Assembly: GCA_947488605.1 (NCBI GenBank)
Contig: CANKZJ010000002.1
Location: forward strand, 434,001-498,000
Reading direction: 5' to 3'
DNA: 64,000 nt
Source: an uncultured Paracoccaceae bacterium
GTDB taxonomy: Bacteria; Pseudomonadota; Alphaproteobacteria; Rhodobacterales; Rhodobacteraceae
Below are positions 18,314 through 29,591 of this stretch, piece after piece. A model generated the notes under the pieces. That model was not told the DNA's origin. It saw only the letters and a list, made by a program, of their open reading frames with translations, and did not search any database. How positions within the stretch are numbered: position 1 is the stretch's first letter; each line of letters opens with the position of its first letter. The position numbers were made by a program, and so were the translations under genes.

Positions 18314-18445
18314 ATGACACTTGCCCTCCAATACAGCTGGCTGATCCCTGTGATGATTGGCGTCGCTGGCGCCTACTATTTTCTGATGCAAGACCTTGGT
18401 GCTGCGTCAGACGACAAGCGCCCAACGGCGAAGACTGAGGACTAG
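18314..18445 (+). CDS. 43-aa single-helix membrane microprotein between nuoK and nuoL
   Basis: ATG at 18314 opens a 43-codon frame to TAG at 18443-18445. The product has one hydrophobic segment (about residues 8-24, [16 protein letters not shown]) and a charged, soluble tail ending KTED. It begins 4 bases after the nuoK stop and ends 7 bases before the nuoL ATG, which exactly fills the gap between two core subunits. That fit supports a real gene. A role as a small accessory subunit of the membrane arm is a guess from position. Confidence 0.6.
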   Translation: MTLALQYSWLIPVMIGVAGAYYFLMQDLGAASDDKRPTAKTED

Positions 18446-18452
18446 AAGACCA

Positions 18453-20567
18453 ATGGAAACCATCATCCTCTTTGCCCCGCTGGTTGGCGCCATTTTGTGT
18501 GGATTTGGCTGGAAACTGATCGGTGAAACCGCCGCCCAGTGGACCGCGACGAGCCTGCTTTTCTTGGCGGCGATCCTGTCCTGGGTTGTGTTTTTGACGT
18601 TTGATCCGTCAGCGCACCCGAATGGTACATATACCGTCAACATCCTGCGCTGGATCGAAAGCGGTACATTGTCCACCGATTGGGCGATCAAGATGGACCG
18701 TTTGACGACGATCATGTTGATTGTGATCAACACCGTCGCGGCCCTCGTACACCTTTATTCCTTCGGCTATATGGCCCACGACGAGAATTTCAAAGAAGGC
18801 GAAAGCTATCGCCCGCGCTTCTTTGCGTATCTGTCGTTCTTTACCTTTTCAATGTTGATGCTGGTCACAGCCGATAACCTTGTGCAGATGTTCTTTGGCT
18901 GGGAAGGTGTGGGCGTTGCCTCATATCTTCTGATCGGTTTCTACTACCGCAAGCCAAGTGCGGGTGCTGCCGCGATCAAGGCCTTTGTCGTCAACCGCGT
19001 TGGTGACTTCGGCTTCGCCCTTGGTATCTTTGCGCTTTATTTGGTGACTGACAGCATCCGGTTTGAAGACATCTTCGCTGCGATCCCTGATCTGCAAGAC
19101 CATTCCATCACCTTCATGTGGCGCGACTGGAATACGCTGAACCTGATCGCCTTCCTGCTGTTTATCGGTGCGATGGGTAAATCGGCGCAGTTGTTCCTGC
19201 ACACATGGTTGCCCGACGCGATGGAAGGCCCGACACCTGTGTCTGCCCTGATCCACGCAGCCACAATGGTGACCGCTGGCGTCTTCCTTATCTGCCGCAT
19301 GTCTCCCTTGATGGAGTATGCCGAGGCGACCACGAACTTTATCGTCTTCCTCGGAGCGAGCACTGCGTTCTTTGCGGCCACTGTTGGTCTGGTGCAGAAC
19401 GACATCAAGCGCGTGATCGCGTATTCCACGTGTTCACAGCTGGGTTATATGTTCGTCGCTGCAGGCCTTGGCGTCTATTCGGTCGCGATGTTCCATCTGC
19501 TGACACATGCGTTTTTTAAGGCGATGTTGTTTCTTGGCGCGGGTTCGGTCATTCACGCGATGCATCACGAACAGGACATGCGGAACTATGGCGGGTTGCG
19601 CCACAAGATCCCCAAGACGTTCTGGATGATGATGATCGGCACATTGGCGATCACGGGCGTCGGTATTCCACTGCTCTATATTGGTTTCCCAATTGGCTTT
19701 GCGGGCTTCGTGTCCAAGGATGCAATTATCGAGAGCGCCTATGTAGGCACCAATGGCGGCTATGCCTTCTGGATGCTTGTTGTCGCGGCCTTGATGACAA
19801 GCTTCTATAGCTGGCGTTTGATGTTCATGACCTTCTACGGCACGCCACGCGGCGATGCACATACACATGAGCACGCGCATGAAGCGCCAAATTCAATGCT
19901 GGTTCCGCTCTATATTCTGGCCGTTGGTGCGGTGTTCTCTGGCATGGTTTGGTACGGGTCGTTCTTTGGGTCCAACGACAAAGTCGGTAAGTTCTTTGGT
20001 GTCCCATATGCAGAAGCGTCCGAGCATGGTGAGGCGAAAGCTGACGACTATAGTGATGATCACGCGGAAGAGGGCGGCCACGGCAAAGCCCACTACAACC
20101 TTGTTGGCGTCCCGGGCGAGGGTGCCATCCATAACAGCCCTGACAACCACGTGCTGAACGATGCCCACGAAGTCCCTGTCTGGGTCAAGCTCGCGCCATT
20201 CATTGCCATGCTTGCAGGTTTGGGTTTGGCCTATCAAATGTACATCCGCCGTCCCGATTGGCCGCGCAAACTGGCCGAGCAGCAAGCGCCGCTTTATCAG
20301 TTCCTGTTGAACAAATGGTACTTTGACGAAATCTACGATTTTCTGATCGTTCGCCCGTGCTTTGCTTTGGGGCGCATCCTGTGGAAACAGGGCGACACCA
20401 AGACAATCGACGGTGGTATCAACGGCGTCGCAATGGGGATCGTGCCATTCCTCACACGTCTCGCAGGTCGCGCACAGTCGGGCTATATCTTTAGTTATGT
20501 GTTTGCGATGGTTCTTGGCATTGCAGTTCTACTCACCTGGATGACGCTGTTTGGGGGAGCGAACTAA
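18453..20567 (+). CDS. nuoL: NADH-quinone oxidoreductase subunit L
   Basis: NuoL (ND5) is the distal antiporter-like proton-pumping subunit, with a long lateral helix. The 704-aa product shows the Mrp-type core ([30 protein letters not shown], about residues 247-276, and [15 protein letters not shown]). An unusual feature is a His- and acid-rich loop in two parts (about residues 466-474, HTHEHAHEA, and about 522-548). The ATG at 18453 is chosen by family start. Its TAA shares one base with the nuoM ATG. Confidence 0.97.
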   Translation: METIILFAPLVGAILCGFGWKLIGETAAQWTATSLLFLAAILSWVVFLTFDPSAHPNGTYTVNILRWIESGTLSTDWAIKMDRLTTIMLIVINTVAALVHLYSFGYMAHDENFKEGESYRPRFFAYLSFFTFSMLMLVTADNLVQMFFGWEGVGVASYLLIGFYYRKPSAGAAAIKAFVVNRVGDFGFALGIFALYLVTDSIRFEDIFAAIPDLQDHSITFMWRDWNTLNLIAFLLFIGAMGKSAQLFLHTWLPDAMEGPTPVSALIHAATMVTAGVFLICRMSPLMEYAEATTNFIVFLGASTAFFAATVGLVQNDIKRVIAYSTCSQLGYMFVAAGLGVYSVAMFHLLTHAFFKAMLFLGAGSVIHAMHHEQDMRNYGGLRHKIPKTFWMMMIGTLAITGVGIPLLYIGFPIGFAGFVSKDAIIESAYVGTNGGYAFWMLVVAALMTSFYSWRLMFMTFYGTPRGDAHTHEHAHEAPNSMLVPLYILAVGAVFSGMVWYGSFFGSNDKVGKFFGVPYAEASEHGEAKADDYSDDHAEEGGHGKAHYNLVGVPGEGAIHNSPDNHVLNDAHEVPVWVKLAPFIAMLAGLGLAYQMYIRRPDWPRKLAEQQAPLYQFLLNKWYFDEIYDFLIVRPCFALGRILWKQGDTKTIDGGINGVAMGIVPFLTRLAGRAQSGYIFSYVFAMVLGIAVLLTWMTLFGGAN

Positions 20568-22108
20568 TGGGCAATATTCTCTCACTCACAACATTCTTGC
20601 CGCTGCTTGGTGCCGTCATTTTGGCGTTGTTCTTACGTGGCGATGATGAGGCCGCACAGCGCAATGCCAAATGGGTGGCGCTGGTGACGACGGCAGTGAC
20701 GTTCATTTGTTCCCTGTTCATCCTGACCAACTTCAACCCGGCGGATACTGGTTTCCAGATGGTGGAAACCCGCGATTGGTTGCTGGGTTTGCAATATAAA
20801 ATGGGCGTTGACGGTATCTCGATCCTGTTTGTGATGCTGACCACATTCCTGATGCCGCTGGTGATTGCATCCTGCTGGGATGTGAAAACGCGCGTCAAAG
20901 AATACATGATCGCCTTCCTGATCTTGGAAACGCTGATGCTGGGCGTATTCTTGGCACTTGATCTGGTGCTGTTCTACCTTTTCTTCGAGGCAGGCCTGAT
21001 CCCGATGTTCCTGATCATCGGCATCTGGGGCGGCAAGAACCGGATTTATGCATCCTTCAAGTTTTTCCTCTACACCTTCCTTGGCTCTGTCCTGATGCTG
21101 GTGGCGATGGTCGCGATGTTCTCTGCGGCTGGCACAACGGACATTCCTACGCTGATGGCGCATACCTTCGAGACTGAGAATTTTAGCATCCTTGGCGTGC
21201 AAATCATCGGCGGTATGCAGACCCTGCTTTGGCTTGCGTTCTTTGCCAGCTTCGCGGTCAAAATGCCGATGTGGCCCGTTCACACCTGGCTGCCCGACGC
21301 GCACGTGCAGGCGCCAACCGCGGGTTCCGTGGTTCTAGCCGCAATTCTGTTGAAAATGGGTGGCTACGGCTTCCTGCGTTTCAGCCTGCCGATGTTCCCG
21401 GTTGGGTCCGAGGTTATGGGGCCGCTGGTTCTGACACTGTCAGCCATCGCGATTGTCTACACATCGCTGGTGGCACTGGTGCAGGACGACATGAAAAAGC
21501 TGATCGCTTATTCTTCCGTCGCCCACATGGGGTACGTGACGATGGGTATCTTTGCAGTGAACCAGCAGGGGATCGACGGCGCGATTTTCCAGATGATCAG
21601 CCACGGCTTTATCTCTGGTGCGCTGTTTTTGTGTGTTGGTGTGATTTACGACCGGATGCACACGCGCGAGATTGACGCCTATGGCGGCCTTGTGAACCGG
21701 ATGCCGGCCTATGCACTGATCTTTATGTTCTTCACGATGGCGAATGTGGGCCTTCCAGGTACATCCGGCTTTGTCGGGGAATTCCTCGTCTTGATGGGTA
21801 TCTTCCAAGTGAACACGTGGATCGCGGTCTTTGCGACCTCTGGTGTGATTTTGTCAGCCGCCTATGCGCTATGGCTCTATCGCCGCGTCGTCCTTGGTGA
21901 TCTGATCAAGGAAAGCCTGAAAACGATCACAGACATGGGCACCCGCGAGCGGGTGATCTTTGCCCCATTGGTCGCAATGACGCTTCTATTGGGTGTCTAC
22001 CCCGCACTTGTTCTCGACATTATTGGCCCAAGCGTATCCGCGCTGGTTGGCAACTACGAAACTGCTCTGGCGACTTACGGGTCCGCCACGCAGTTCGCTT
22101 CGAATTAA
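20567..22108 (+). CDS. nuoM: NADH-quinone oxidoreductase subunit M
   Basis: NuoM (ND4) is an antiporter-like proton-pumping membrane subunit. The 513-aa product has the conserved [17 protein letters not shown] with its essential Glu, [24 protein letters not shown] with the central Lys region, and [15 protein letters not shown]. About 14 hydrophobic segments are expected. It is translationally coupled to nuoL by TAATG. Confidence 0.97.
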   Translation: MGNILSLTTFLPLLGAVILALFLRGDDEAAQRNAKWVALVTTAVTFICSLFILTNFNPADTGFQMVETRDWLLGLQYKMGVDGISILFVMLTTFLMPLVIASCWDVKTRVKEYMIAFLILETLMLGVFLALDLVLFYLFFEAGLIPMFLIIGIWGGKNRIYASFKFFLYTFLGSVLMLVAMVAMFSAAGTTDIPTLMAHTFETENFSILGVQIIGGMQTLLWLAFFASFAVKMPMWPVHTWLPDAHVQAPTAGSVVLAAILLKMGGYGFLRFSLPMFPVGSEVMGPLVLTLSAIAIVYTSLVALVQDDMKKLIAYSSVAHMGYVTMGIFAVNQQGIDGAIFQMISHGFISGALFLCVGVIYDRMHTREIDAYGGLVNRMPAYALIFMFFTMANVGLPGTSGFVGEFLVLMGIFQVNTWIAVFATSGVILSAAYALWLYRRVVLGDLIKESLKTITDMGTRERVIFAPLVAMTLLLGVYPALVLDIIGPSVSALVGNYETALATYGSATQFASN

Positions 22109-22120
22109 GGAAAGCCCGTT

Positions 22121-23557
22121 ATGATTGGCGCTGATATCCAAATCCTGATGCCCGAGATTGTGCTGGCAGTTTATGCCATGGGCGCATTGATGGCGGCGGT
22201 CTACACCACAAAAGACGGCATGGCGCCGCTTTTGACATGGGCGACCTCTGGTCTGTTCGTACTGCTGGCCGTGTGGATCGGGATCAACGGGCAAGGCACG
22301 AACATCGCCTTTGGCGGCATGTTCGTCGATGACGGTTTTGCGCGCTTTGCCAAGATCGTGATCCTCGTGTCTGCAGCAGCAGTTCTGCTGATGTCCGAAA
22401 GCTATATGCAGCAGCGCGGATTGCTGCGGTTCGAATACCCAATTCTGATCGCACTGGCCGTTGTTGGTATGATGGTCATGGTTTCAGCGGGTGATCTGAT
22501 GGCGCTCTATATGGGACTTGAGCTGCAATCGCTGGCGCTTTATGTGGTTGCGTCCTTGCGCCGCGATAGCGTGAAATCAACCGAGGCAGGCTTGAAATAC
22601 TTTGTCCTTGGCGCGCTGTCTTCGGGATTGCTGCTCTACGGTGCCTCGCTGACTTACGGCTTTGCGGGGACGACGCTTTTCGCTGGCATCATCGAAGCCA
22701 CGGCGGACGATCCGTCTCTGGGCCTTCTTTTCGGCCTCGTCTTCTTAATCGCGGGCTTCGCGTTCAAAGTTTCCGCCGCACCGTTCCATATGTGGACACC
22801 GGACGTCTATGAAGGCTCGCCCACGCCTGTCACGGCATTCTTCGCAACAGCCCCAAAGGTTGCTGCGATGGCGCTGTTCGCCCGTGTCGTGCATGACGCA
22901 TTCGGCGGGATCGTCGGTGACTGGCAGCAGATTGTGGCCTTCCTTTCGGTTGTTTCCATGTTTCTTGGTGCAATCGCTGCGATTGGCCAAAAAGACATCA
23001 AACGCCTGATGGCCTATTCATCCATTGCGCACATGGGCTTTGCGCTGATGGGTCTGGCCGCTGGCACGGCGTTCGGCGTGCAGGCGATGCTGATCTATAT
23101 GGCAATCTATGTGACGATGAACATCGGCACCTTTGCCTTCATCCTTGCGATGGAGCGTGACGGGCGGCCTGTGACCAATATCGACAGCCTCAAGATGCAT
23201 TCCAAGCGCCAGCCGTTGCGCGCGCTTGCGATGCTTGTTTTGATGTTCAGCCTTGCAGGTGTGCCACCGATGGTCGGCTTCTTTGGCAAATTCTACGTTC
23301 TGCGCGCAGCTTATGACGGTGGCCTTGCATGGCTGGCAGTGGCAGGTGTGATCGCATCCGTGATCGGTGCGTTCTACTACATCCGCATCGTGTACTTCAT
23401 GTATTTCGGTGAAGAGGGTGAAGCGCTTGACGGCAAAATGAACCCGGTGCTTTGGGCGTTTTTGATGGGCTCTGCTGCGGTCATGCTTTTGGGCGTCGTG
23501 AATCTCTTTGGTATTGAACCTATCGCGGCGGCGGCGGCGGCAACGCTTGTCAACTAG
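22121..23557 (+). CDS. nuoN: NADH-quinone oxidoreductase subunit N
   Basis: NuoN (ND2) is the antiporter-like subunit nearest the peripheral arm. The 478-aa product has [16 protein letters not shown] with its key Glu, [22 protein letters not shown] and [16 protein letters not shown]. It begins 12 bases after nuoM with AAGGAAAG upstream. The 3' end carries a run of five GCG codons plus GCA (Ala6), where the birA frame overlaps. Confidence 0.97.
   Translation: MIGADIQILMPEIVLAVYAMGALMAAVYTTKDGMAPLLTWATSGLFVLLAVWIGINGQGTNIAFGGMFVDDGFARFAKIVILVSAAAVLLMSESYMQQRGLLRFEYPILIALAVVGMMVMVSAGDLMALYMGLELQSLALYVVASLRRDSVKSTEAGLKYFVLGALSSGLLLYGASLTYGFAGTTLFAGIIEATADDPSLGLLFGLVFLIAGFAFKVSAAPFHMWTPDVYEGSPTPVTAFFATAPKVAAMALFARVVHDAFGGIVGDWQQIVAFLSVVSMFLGAIAAIGQKDIKRLMAYSSIAHMGFALMGLAAGTAFGVQAMLIYMAIYVTMNIGTFAFILAMERDGRPVTNIDSLKMHSKRQPLRALAMLVLMFSLAGVPPMVGFFGKFYVLRAAYDGGLAWLAVAGVIASVIGAFYYIRIVYFMYFGEEGEALDGKMNPVLWAFLMGSAAVMLLGVVNLFGIEPIAAAAAATLVN
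23525..23541 (+). repeat. GCG trinucleotide run at the nuoN-birA junction
   Basis: Five uninterrupted GCG units, then GC, read as Ala6 in nuoN together with GCA. In the birA frame the same bases would read as an Arg run. Slippage here would only lengthen the nuoN tail or alter an upstream birA leader. Confidence 0.6.
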
Positions 23558-24308
23558 GTACGAAGATCATAGCCCGTGGCCTGAGGGTTACGATTGCGTT
23601 GTGCTCGACACCGTTGACAGCACTATGGCAGAAGCATCGCGGCGCGCACGCGATATAGAGCGCCCCACGTGGATCATGGCCAAGACGCAAACCGCAGCAC
23701 GTGGGCGACGCGGACGCAAGTGGATCGTGCCAGAGGGTAACCTGAACGCCACGTTGATTTTCAGGCCAGAGGCAACAGCGACAGAGGCGGCGAAACGATC
23801 GTTCCTAGCCGCCAACGCGCTTTTTCAAGCGCTGGCAATCTACGTGCCATCGCACACGCTTTCCCTCAAATGGCCAAACGATGTGTTGCTATCGGGTGGT
23901 AAGGTGGCAGGCATCTTGTTGGAAAGCAGCGGGCAGGGACCGTTCGTAGATTGGCTGTCCATCGGGATCGGGGTGAACCTGAAACACACACCCGAAGGTG
24001 TGACTGAGGCCAGCTTTCCACCCACAAGCCTAATGGACGCAGGTGCTGGTGATGTGTCGCCCAAGGATTTCCTTTCGACCCTTGCAGATGCCTATGCCAC
24101 GCAGGAGGCCAAACTGCTGCGCCTTGGTTTTGACCGGATCCGCGACGACTGGATGTCAAACGCCGCACGATTGGGCGAGGTGATCACGGCACGCACAGGC
24201 CGCGAGGACGTCACCGGCATTTTTGACAGTATTGACCGTGACGGCAACCTTGTGCTGATCACTGGCACCGGGCCGCGCGCCATCGCGGCGGCTGACGTAT
24301 TTTTCTAA
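23547..24308 (+). CDS. birA: Biotin--[acetyl-CoA carboxylase] ligase
   Basis: The enzyme makes biotinyl-AMP and attaches biotin to carrier proteins. The product shows the biotin/ATP loop ([10 protein letters not shown]), [19 protein letters not shown] and the IGIGVNL motif. It lacks the N-terminal winged-helix domain of E. coli BirA, so it cannot act as a bio operator repressor in that manner. The start is uncertain: TTG at 23547 gives 253 aa and overlaps nuoN by 11 bases; a TTG at 23508 would add an Arg-rich leader. No good ribosome binding site is seen, so translation is probably coupled to nuoN. Confidence 0.9.
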   Translation: MSTRYEDHSPWPEGYDCVVLDTVDSTMAEASRRARDIERPTWIMAKTQTAARGRRGRKWIVPEGNLNATLIFRPEATATEAAKRSFLAANALFQALAIYVPSHTLSLKWPNDVLLSGGKVAGILLESSGQGPFVDWLSIGIGVNLKHTPEGVTEASFPPTSLMDAGAGDVSPKDFLSTLADAYATQEAKLLRLGFDRIRDDWMSNAARLGEVITARTGREDVTGIFDSIDRDGNLVLITGTGPRAIAAADVFF

Positions 24309-24320
24309 AGGAGACGGCAC

Positions 24321-25094
24321 ATGCTTTTGGCCATCGACTGCGGCAACACCAACACTGTGTTTTCCATCTGGGACGGCACTGAATTTATCGCTACTTGGCG
24401 GACAAGCACGGAATGGCAGCGCACGGCTGATCAGTATTATGTCTGGCTCTCCACCTTGATGCGGTTCCAGAATGTCGAAGTCGATATCGACGAAGTCATT
24501 GTCAGCTCTACCGTGCCGCGCGTCGTTTTCAATCTGCGGGTGTTCGCTGACCGGTACTATAACTGCCGCCCTTTGGTTGTCGGCAAATCCGATTGCCTGC
24601 TGCCTGCCAACCCTCGCGTTGACGAAGGCACGCAAGTCGGACCTGACCGTTTGGTGAATACCGCAGGGGCCTATGATCGGCATGGCGGCAACCTGATCGT
24701 CGTGGACTTTGGTACCGCGACCACCTTTGACGTAGTGGCCGAAGATGGTGCCTATGTCGGCGGGGTCATTGCGCCGGGTGTGAACCTGTCGCTTGAGGCG
24801 CTGCACACTGCCGCCGCCGCCTTGCCACACGTTGATATCAGCAAACCGCAGGCGGTGATTGGCACCAATACTGTGGCCTGCATGCAGTCTGGTGTTTTTT
24901 GGGGTTACATCGGACTGGTCCGCGAGATATGTGCGCGGATCAAAGCCGAGCGCGGCGTGCCAATGCAGGTGATCTCCACCGGCGGTCTTGCCCCGCTTTT
25001 CCAACAATCCGAACAACTTTTTGATGCGTTCGAAGACGATCTGACAATCCACGGACTGACCGTGATCCATAAGTATAATAAGGAAAATACATGA
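24321..25094 (+). CDS. coaX: Type III pantothenate kinase
   Basis: CoaX phosphorylates pantothenate in the first step of coenzyme A synthesis; the type III enzyme is not inhibited by CoA and needs a monovalent cation. The 257-aa product has the ASKHA-fold motifs DCGNTNTVFSIWDG at the N-terminus, VGPDRLVNTAGAY and DFGTATTFDVV. AAAGGAGA is 6 bases before the ATG. It follows birA by 12 bases, and its stop overlaps the rnj start by 4 bases. Confidence 0.95.
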   Translation: MLLAIDCGNTNTVFSIWDGTEFIATWRTSTEWQRTADQYYVWLSTLMRFQNVEVDIDEVIVSSTVPRVVFNLRVFADRYYNCRPLVVGKSDCLLPANPRVDEGTQVGPDRLVNTAGAYDRHGGNLIVVDFGTATTFDVVAEDGAYVGGVIAPGVNLSLEALHTAAAALPHVDISKPQAVIGTNTVACMQSGVFWGYIGLVREICARIKAERGVPMQVISTGGLAPLFQQSEQLFDAFEDDLTIHGLTVIHKYNKENT

Positions 25095-26755
25095 CCGACC
25101 GCCTGATCTATCTGCCTCTTGGGGGCGCTGGCGAAATTGGCATGAACGCCTATGTTTATGGCTATGGTGCACCGGGTAAAGAACGGCTGATCGTTGTCGA
25201 CCTTGGCGTCACCTTCCCGGATATGGACAGCACTCCGGGCGTTGATCTGATCCTGCCGGATATCTCTTGGCTGGTTGAACGACGCGCGCAGATCGAAGGC
25301 ATTTTTATCACCCATGCCCACGAAGATCACGTTGGCGCGGTTGGCCATTATTGGGAACGCTTGGGCGCACCCGTTTATGCGCGGCCTTTCACGGCCAATA
25401 TTGCACGGCGTAAGCTGGACGAACATGGCGCACCCGAAAGCGTCGTGAAAGTCGTGGGGGTCTACCCCGAGATGATCAAATGCGGCCCAATGACAGTGTC
25501 CTACCTGCCCATCAGTCACTCGATCCCCGAAAGTGCGGGTCTGTTGATTGATACGCCAGAGGGCCGCGTGCTGCATTCTGGTGACTTCAAGATCGACGAG
25601 ACACCGATTGTAGGTGATCCGTGGAACGAGGCGCTGTGGGAAGAGGTCTCAAAGGACGGCGTCAAAGCCCTGATCTGTGACAGTACCAATGTGTTTTCGC
25701 GTGATCCTGGACGGTCAGAAGCGACAATTGGCGATGCGATTGCCGACATGATGAAGGAAGCGACCGGCATGGTCGTGGCGACCACGTTTGCGTCCAACAT
25801 CGCGCGGTTGAAGACGCTGGCACTTGCGGCCCAAAAGGCGGATCGGTCCGTTGTTTTGTTGGGTCGTGCGATGAAACGGATGGTCGAGGCGGCTACCGAA
25901 GTTGGCATTTTGAAAGGGTTCCCGCCCGTCATAACTCCCGAAGATGCGCTTCAGATGCCACGTCAGAATGTGATGTTGTTGGTCACAGGATCTCAGGGCG
26001 AACGCCGTGCGGCCTCTGCGCAATTGTCCCAGGGGTCCTATCTGGGGCTAAAGCTGAAAGATGGCGATACATTCCTGTTTTCCTCCAAGACCATCCCCGG
26101 CAATGAACGCGGCGTGATCCGCATCATGAACCAACTGTCGGAAATGGGCGTCGATGTGATCGACGATGCGGGCGGCAAATACCACGTTTCAGGCCACGCG
26201 AACCGACCCGATTTGCAACGTCTGCACCATATCGTGAAACCGCAAATTTTGATCCCGATGCACGGCGAACACCGCCACTTGCGCGAGCATGTAAAGCTGG
26301 GCGATGAAAGTGGGCTGACGGGTATTGTGGCAGTGAACGGCATGATGATTGATCTATCCGGCAACCGGCCCAGCGTGGCTGAATACATCGACACGGGCCG
26401 CACCTATCTGGACGGGTCCGTGCAAGTGGGGGCCATGGACGGCATCGTGCGCGACCGGATCCGCATGGCGCTGAACGGGCATATGATTGTGACGCTGATC
26501 ATCGACGAAAACGACGAACCGCTGGGTGATCCGTGGGTCGAAACCGCTGGCCTGGCGGAAACCGGACGCAACAACGCAGCCTTGGTCGAAGTGGTCGAAC
26601 AAGACCTAAGCCAGTTTGTGAACCGCGCGAATGCCAAGACACTGCGGGACGATGTGAAGCTGGAAAAAGAGTTGAAGACGATTGCCCGGCGGTCAGCGCA
26701 GGGCGAGATCGGGAAGAAGCCTGAGGTGACGGTGATTGTGTCGCGGTTGGGGTGA
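25091..26755 (+). CDS. rnj: Ribonuclease J
   Basis: RNase J is a metallo-beta-lactamase-fold exo/endoribonuclease that works in RNA decay and rRNA processing in the cytoplasm. The 554-aa product has the HAHEDH zinc motif (about residues 75-80), SHSIPES, a later HSGDFKID and the beta-CASP region with VSGHANRPDLQ. The ATGA overlap with coaX and the nuoN-birA-coaX-rnj chain are usual for this family of organisms. Confidence 0.95.
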   Translation: MTDRLIYLPLGGAGEIGMNAYVYGYGAPGKERLIVVDLGVTFPDMDSTPGVDLILPDISWLVERRAQIEGIFITHAHEDHVGAVGHYWERLGAPVYARPFTANIARRKLDEHGAPESVVKVVGVYPEMIKCGPMTVSYLPISHSIPESAGLLIDTPEGRVLHSGDFKIDETPIVGDPWNEALWEEVSKDGVKALICDSTNVFSRDPGRSEATIGDAIADMMKEATGMVVATTFASNIARLKTLALAAQKADRSVVLLGRAMKRMVEAATEVGILKGFPPVITPEDALQMPRQNVMLLVTGSQGERRAASAQLSQGSYLGLKLKDGDTFLFSSKTIPGNERGVIRIMNQLSEMGVDVIDDAGGKYHVSGHANRPDLQRLHHIVKPQILIPMHGEHRHLREHVKLGDESGLTGIVAVNGMMIDLSGNRPSVAEYIDTGRTYLDGSVQVGAMDGIVRDRIRMALNGHMIVTLIIDENDEPLGDPWVETAGLAETGRNNAALVEVVEQDLSQFVNRANAKTLRDDVKLEKELKTIARRSAQGEIGKKPEVTVIVSRLG

Positions 26756-26763
26756 GCTTCGGC

Positions 26764-26781
26764 GTCGGGGTTAACCCCGAC
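26764..26781. repeat. Perfect 18-base palindrome after rnj
   Basis: GTCGGGG TTAA CCCCGAC forms a perfect palindrome that can fold as a 7-bp hairpin with a TTAA loop. It begins 8 bases after the rnj stop and ends right at the stop codon of the minus-strand 56-codon frame, so it could end transcription from both sides or be a REP-type element. Neither side has a T-run. Confidence 0.5.
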
Positions 26782-26952
26782 CTACTCATGCATCCATAGT
26801 TTTGTGATTGCGCGCAAATCACTCCTGATCCCGCTGATACTCAAAATGAATGTGATCGTTATGAAGCTTAGCAATACGGCCCCGAGACCAGAGCCACTCA
26901 TGAAGAGTAGGCTCAATTCAGCTTCTTCGACCAATTTTATGATTTCGTCCAA
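26782..26952 (-). CDS. Possible 56-aa membrane microprotein
   Basis: On the minus strand a TTG at 26952-26950, with GAGG 8 bases upstream, opens 56 codons to TAG at 26784-26782. The product has an acidic amphipathic start (LDEIIKLVEEAEL), one strong hydrophobic segment (about residues 15-40) and a basic juxtamembrane patch (GIRSDLRAITK). That is what a small membrane protein looks like. It sits in a 456-base gap with no other convincing gene. The region is richer in A+T than its neighbours, so a chance frame is possible. Confidence 0.4.
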   Translation of the reverse strand: MDEIIKLVEEAELSLLFMSGSGLGAVLLSFITITFILSISGIRSDLRAITKLWMHE

Positions 26953-27211
26953 GGCAGAATCCTCGCTTTAGATGCGTCTTTGCCTTTGATGCATGGGGAG
27001 GGATAGCTGCGTCCAGCATCACACTCAAAATAAGTCACAATTACTAGAATAGCACCACATGTAGTGGTCGCTGCCATAGGTATCGCTATGGTTACCCATG
27101 TTTTGTTGTTTTATCGTTGACGACACCAAGGATATGTTCCGCACTCGAGGAGTGCTGTGGGAGTTTTCCATGATCACTTTGTAATGTGATACGTAGGTCA
27201 GGGATGTCCCT
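26953..27211. other. Gene-poor gap between rnj and the DEAD-box gene
   Basis: With the small frame before it this makes 456 bases between two convergent genes. I see a weak hairpin ATCAC...GTGAT near 27174-27191 downstream of the helicase gene and no strong T-run. A 69-codon minus-strand frame (27025-27234) overlaps the helicase end and has no family look. Composition is more A+T rich than the surroundings, which suits an old insertion remnant or a regulatory RNA; nothing decisive is visible. Confidence 0.4.
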
Positions 27212-28720
<1,509 letters not shown>

Positions 28721-28757
28721 GTACGTCCTATTTATGCGGATTCGGTCCGCAATCTAT

Positions 28758-28842
28758 GAAAGGACGCATTGCTCCGAGCGTCCCGCGTCGTGGGCCTTTG
28801 CAGGCCGTAGGTGCCGATACCGGATATGCGATCATGCGTCAA
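28758..28842 (-). promoter_or_regulatory. Candidate promoter and structured leader of the DEAD-box gene
   Basis: Read on the minus strand, TTGACG (28842-28837), 17 bases, then TATCGG (28819-28814) lies about 94 bases before the ATG. Between them and the gene the leader can fold: GGACGC...GCGTCC (about 28762-28783) and GGCCT...AGGCC (about 28794-28806). Long structured leaders are common in cold-induced helicase genes, but no cold box is identified here. Confidence 0.3.
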
Positions 28843-29579
28843 GTTGAACGCGTTTTTTCGGCTTTTTCGCGCATGATTGCAAAGCGGCGAAAAACGGTTC
28901 CGTCGTCGGTGTTTAGGATGTTCAGCAGATGCTGTGTGAGAGCGCCGATACTGGGTGCTTTTTCGGCGTCGCGCCAAAGAGGCGCCAGCAAATGGGCCTC
29001 TAGATCGCCTTGCAAGACCGAGAAGTCCTTCATGCCCATTGGTAACGCGGACTTGTCGCGGTATTGGGTGCGAAACGGGGTTTGCGGCGACTTACCAGAG
29101 AAGCTGCGCTCGGCCTCATAGATTTTCATCAGCGAAAACAGCATGTTCATACGTGCCGCGAGGTTTCGGTCGACCTCCGTCACCCCATGTTCCGCAAAGG
29201 TGATCACCGCAGAAATGAGCCAACGCGTTGGTAGATTGACCAACAACCATGCCTCTTGCTCGAACCACAAACGCAGGAACAACGCAGGCGCGCCATCGGG
29301 GTAGGTATGCTTGCGCAGATGCGAGACGAGCATGCCATGCAGCATCGCCAGCTCTGAGTGACCAGCCAACTCACCCAAAAGCATATGCCGTTTTTTGTCA
29401 GTACGGCTGAGCCCATCGGGGCGGGGCATCACTTGAGGAGGAAGAGGCGTGGCAGCCAGCGCCTCGAAATCCACATCGAAGGGGGGAATGTCGGCACCCG
29501 TCAGCAAAGCGCGACGTTTTTGATATTGCGGTAGCAGGGAGGCGATGCCGCCGGGAAAGGTTTCCGATTTATCGCTCAA
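28839..29579 (-). CDS. Conserved protein of unknown function
   Basis: A 246-aa cytoplasmic-looking protein with many Leu, Arg and Trp and the acidic-basic alternation of an all-helical fold. No family motif, signal or clear membrane segment is recognised, though WLLVNLPTRWLISAVITFA (about residues 110-128) is a moderately hydrophobic helix. It starts 12 bases after the prfC stop, so it is probably in the same transcript as release factor 3. The 3' end overlaps the presumed helicase promoter. Confidence 0.55.
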   Translation of the reverse strand: MSDKSETFPGGIASLLPQYQKRRALLTGADIPPFDVDFEALAATPLPPQVMPRPDGLSRTDKKRHMLLGELAGHSELAMLHGMLVSHLRKHTYPDGAPALFLRLWFEQEAWLLVNLPTRWLISAVITFAEHGVTEVDRNLAARMNMLFSLMKIYEAERSFSGKSPQTPFRTQYRDKSALPMGMKDFSVLQGDLEAHLLAPLWRDAEKAPSIGALTQHLLNILNTDDGTVFRRFAIMREKAEKTRST

Positions 29580-29591
29580 AATCTGCCCCCC

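Noticed and set aside
24156-25172. 338-codon minus-strand frame over birA and coaX
   Set aside because: Antisense of two well-supported genes; no family look.
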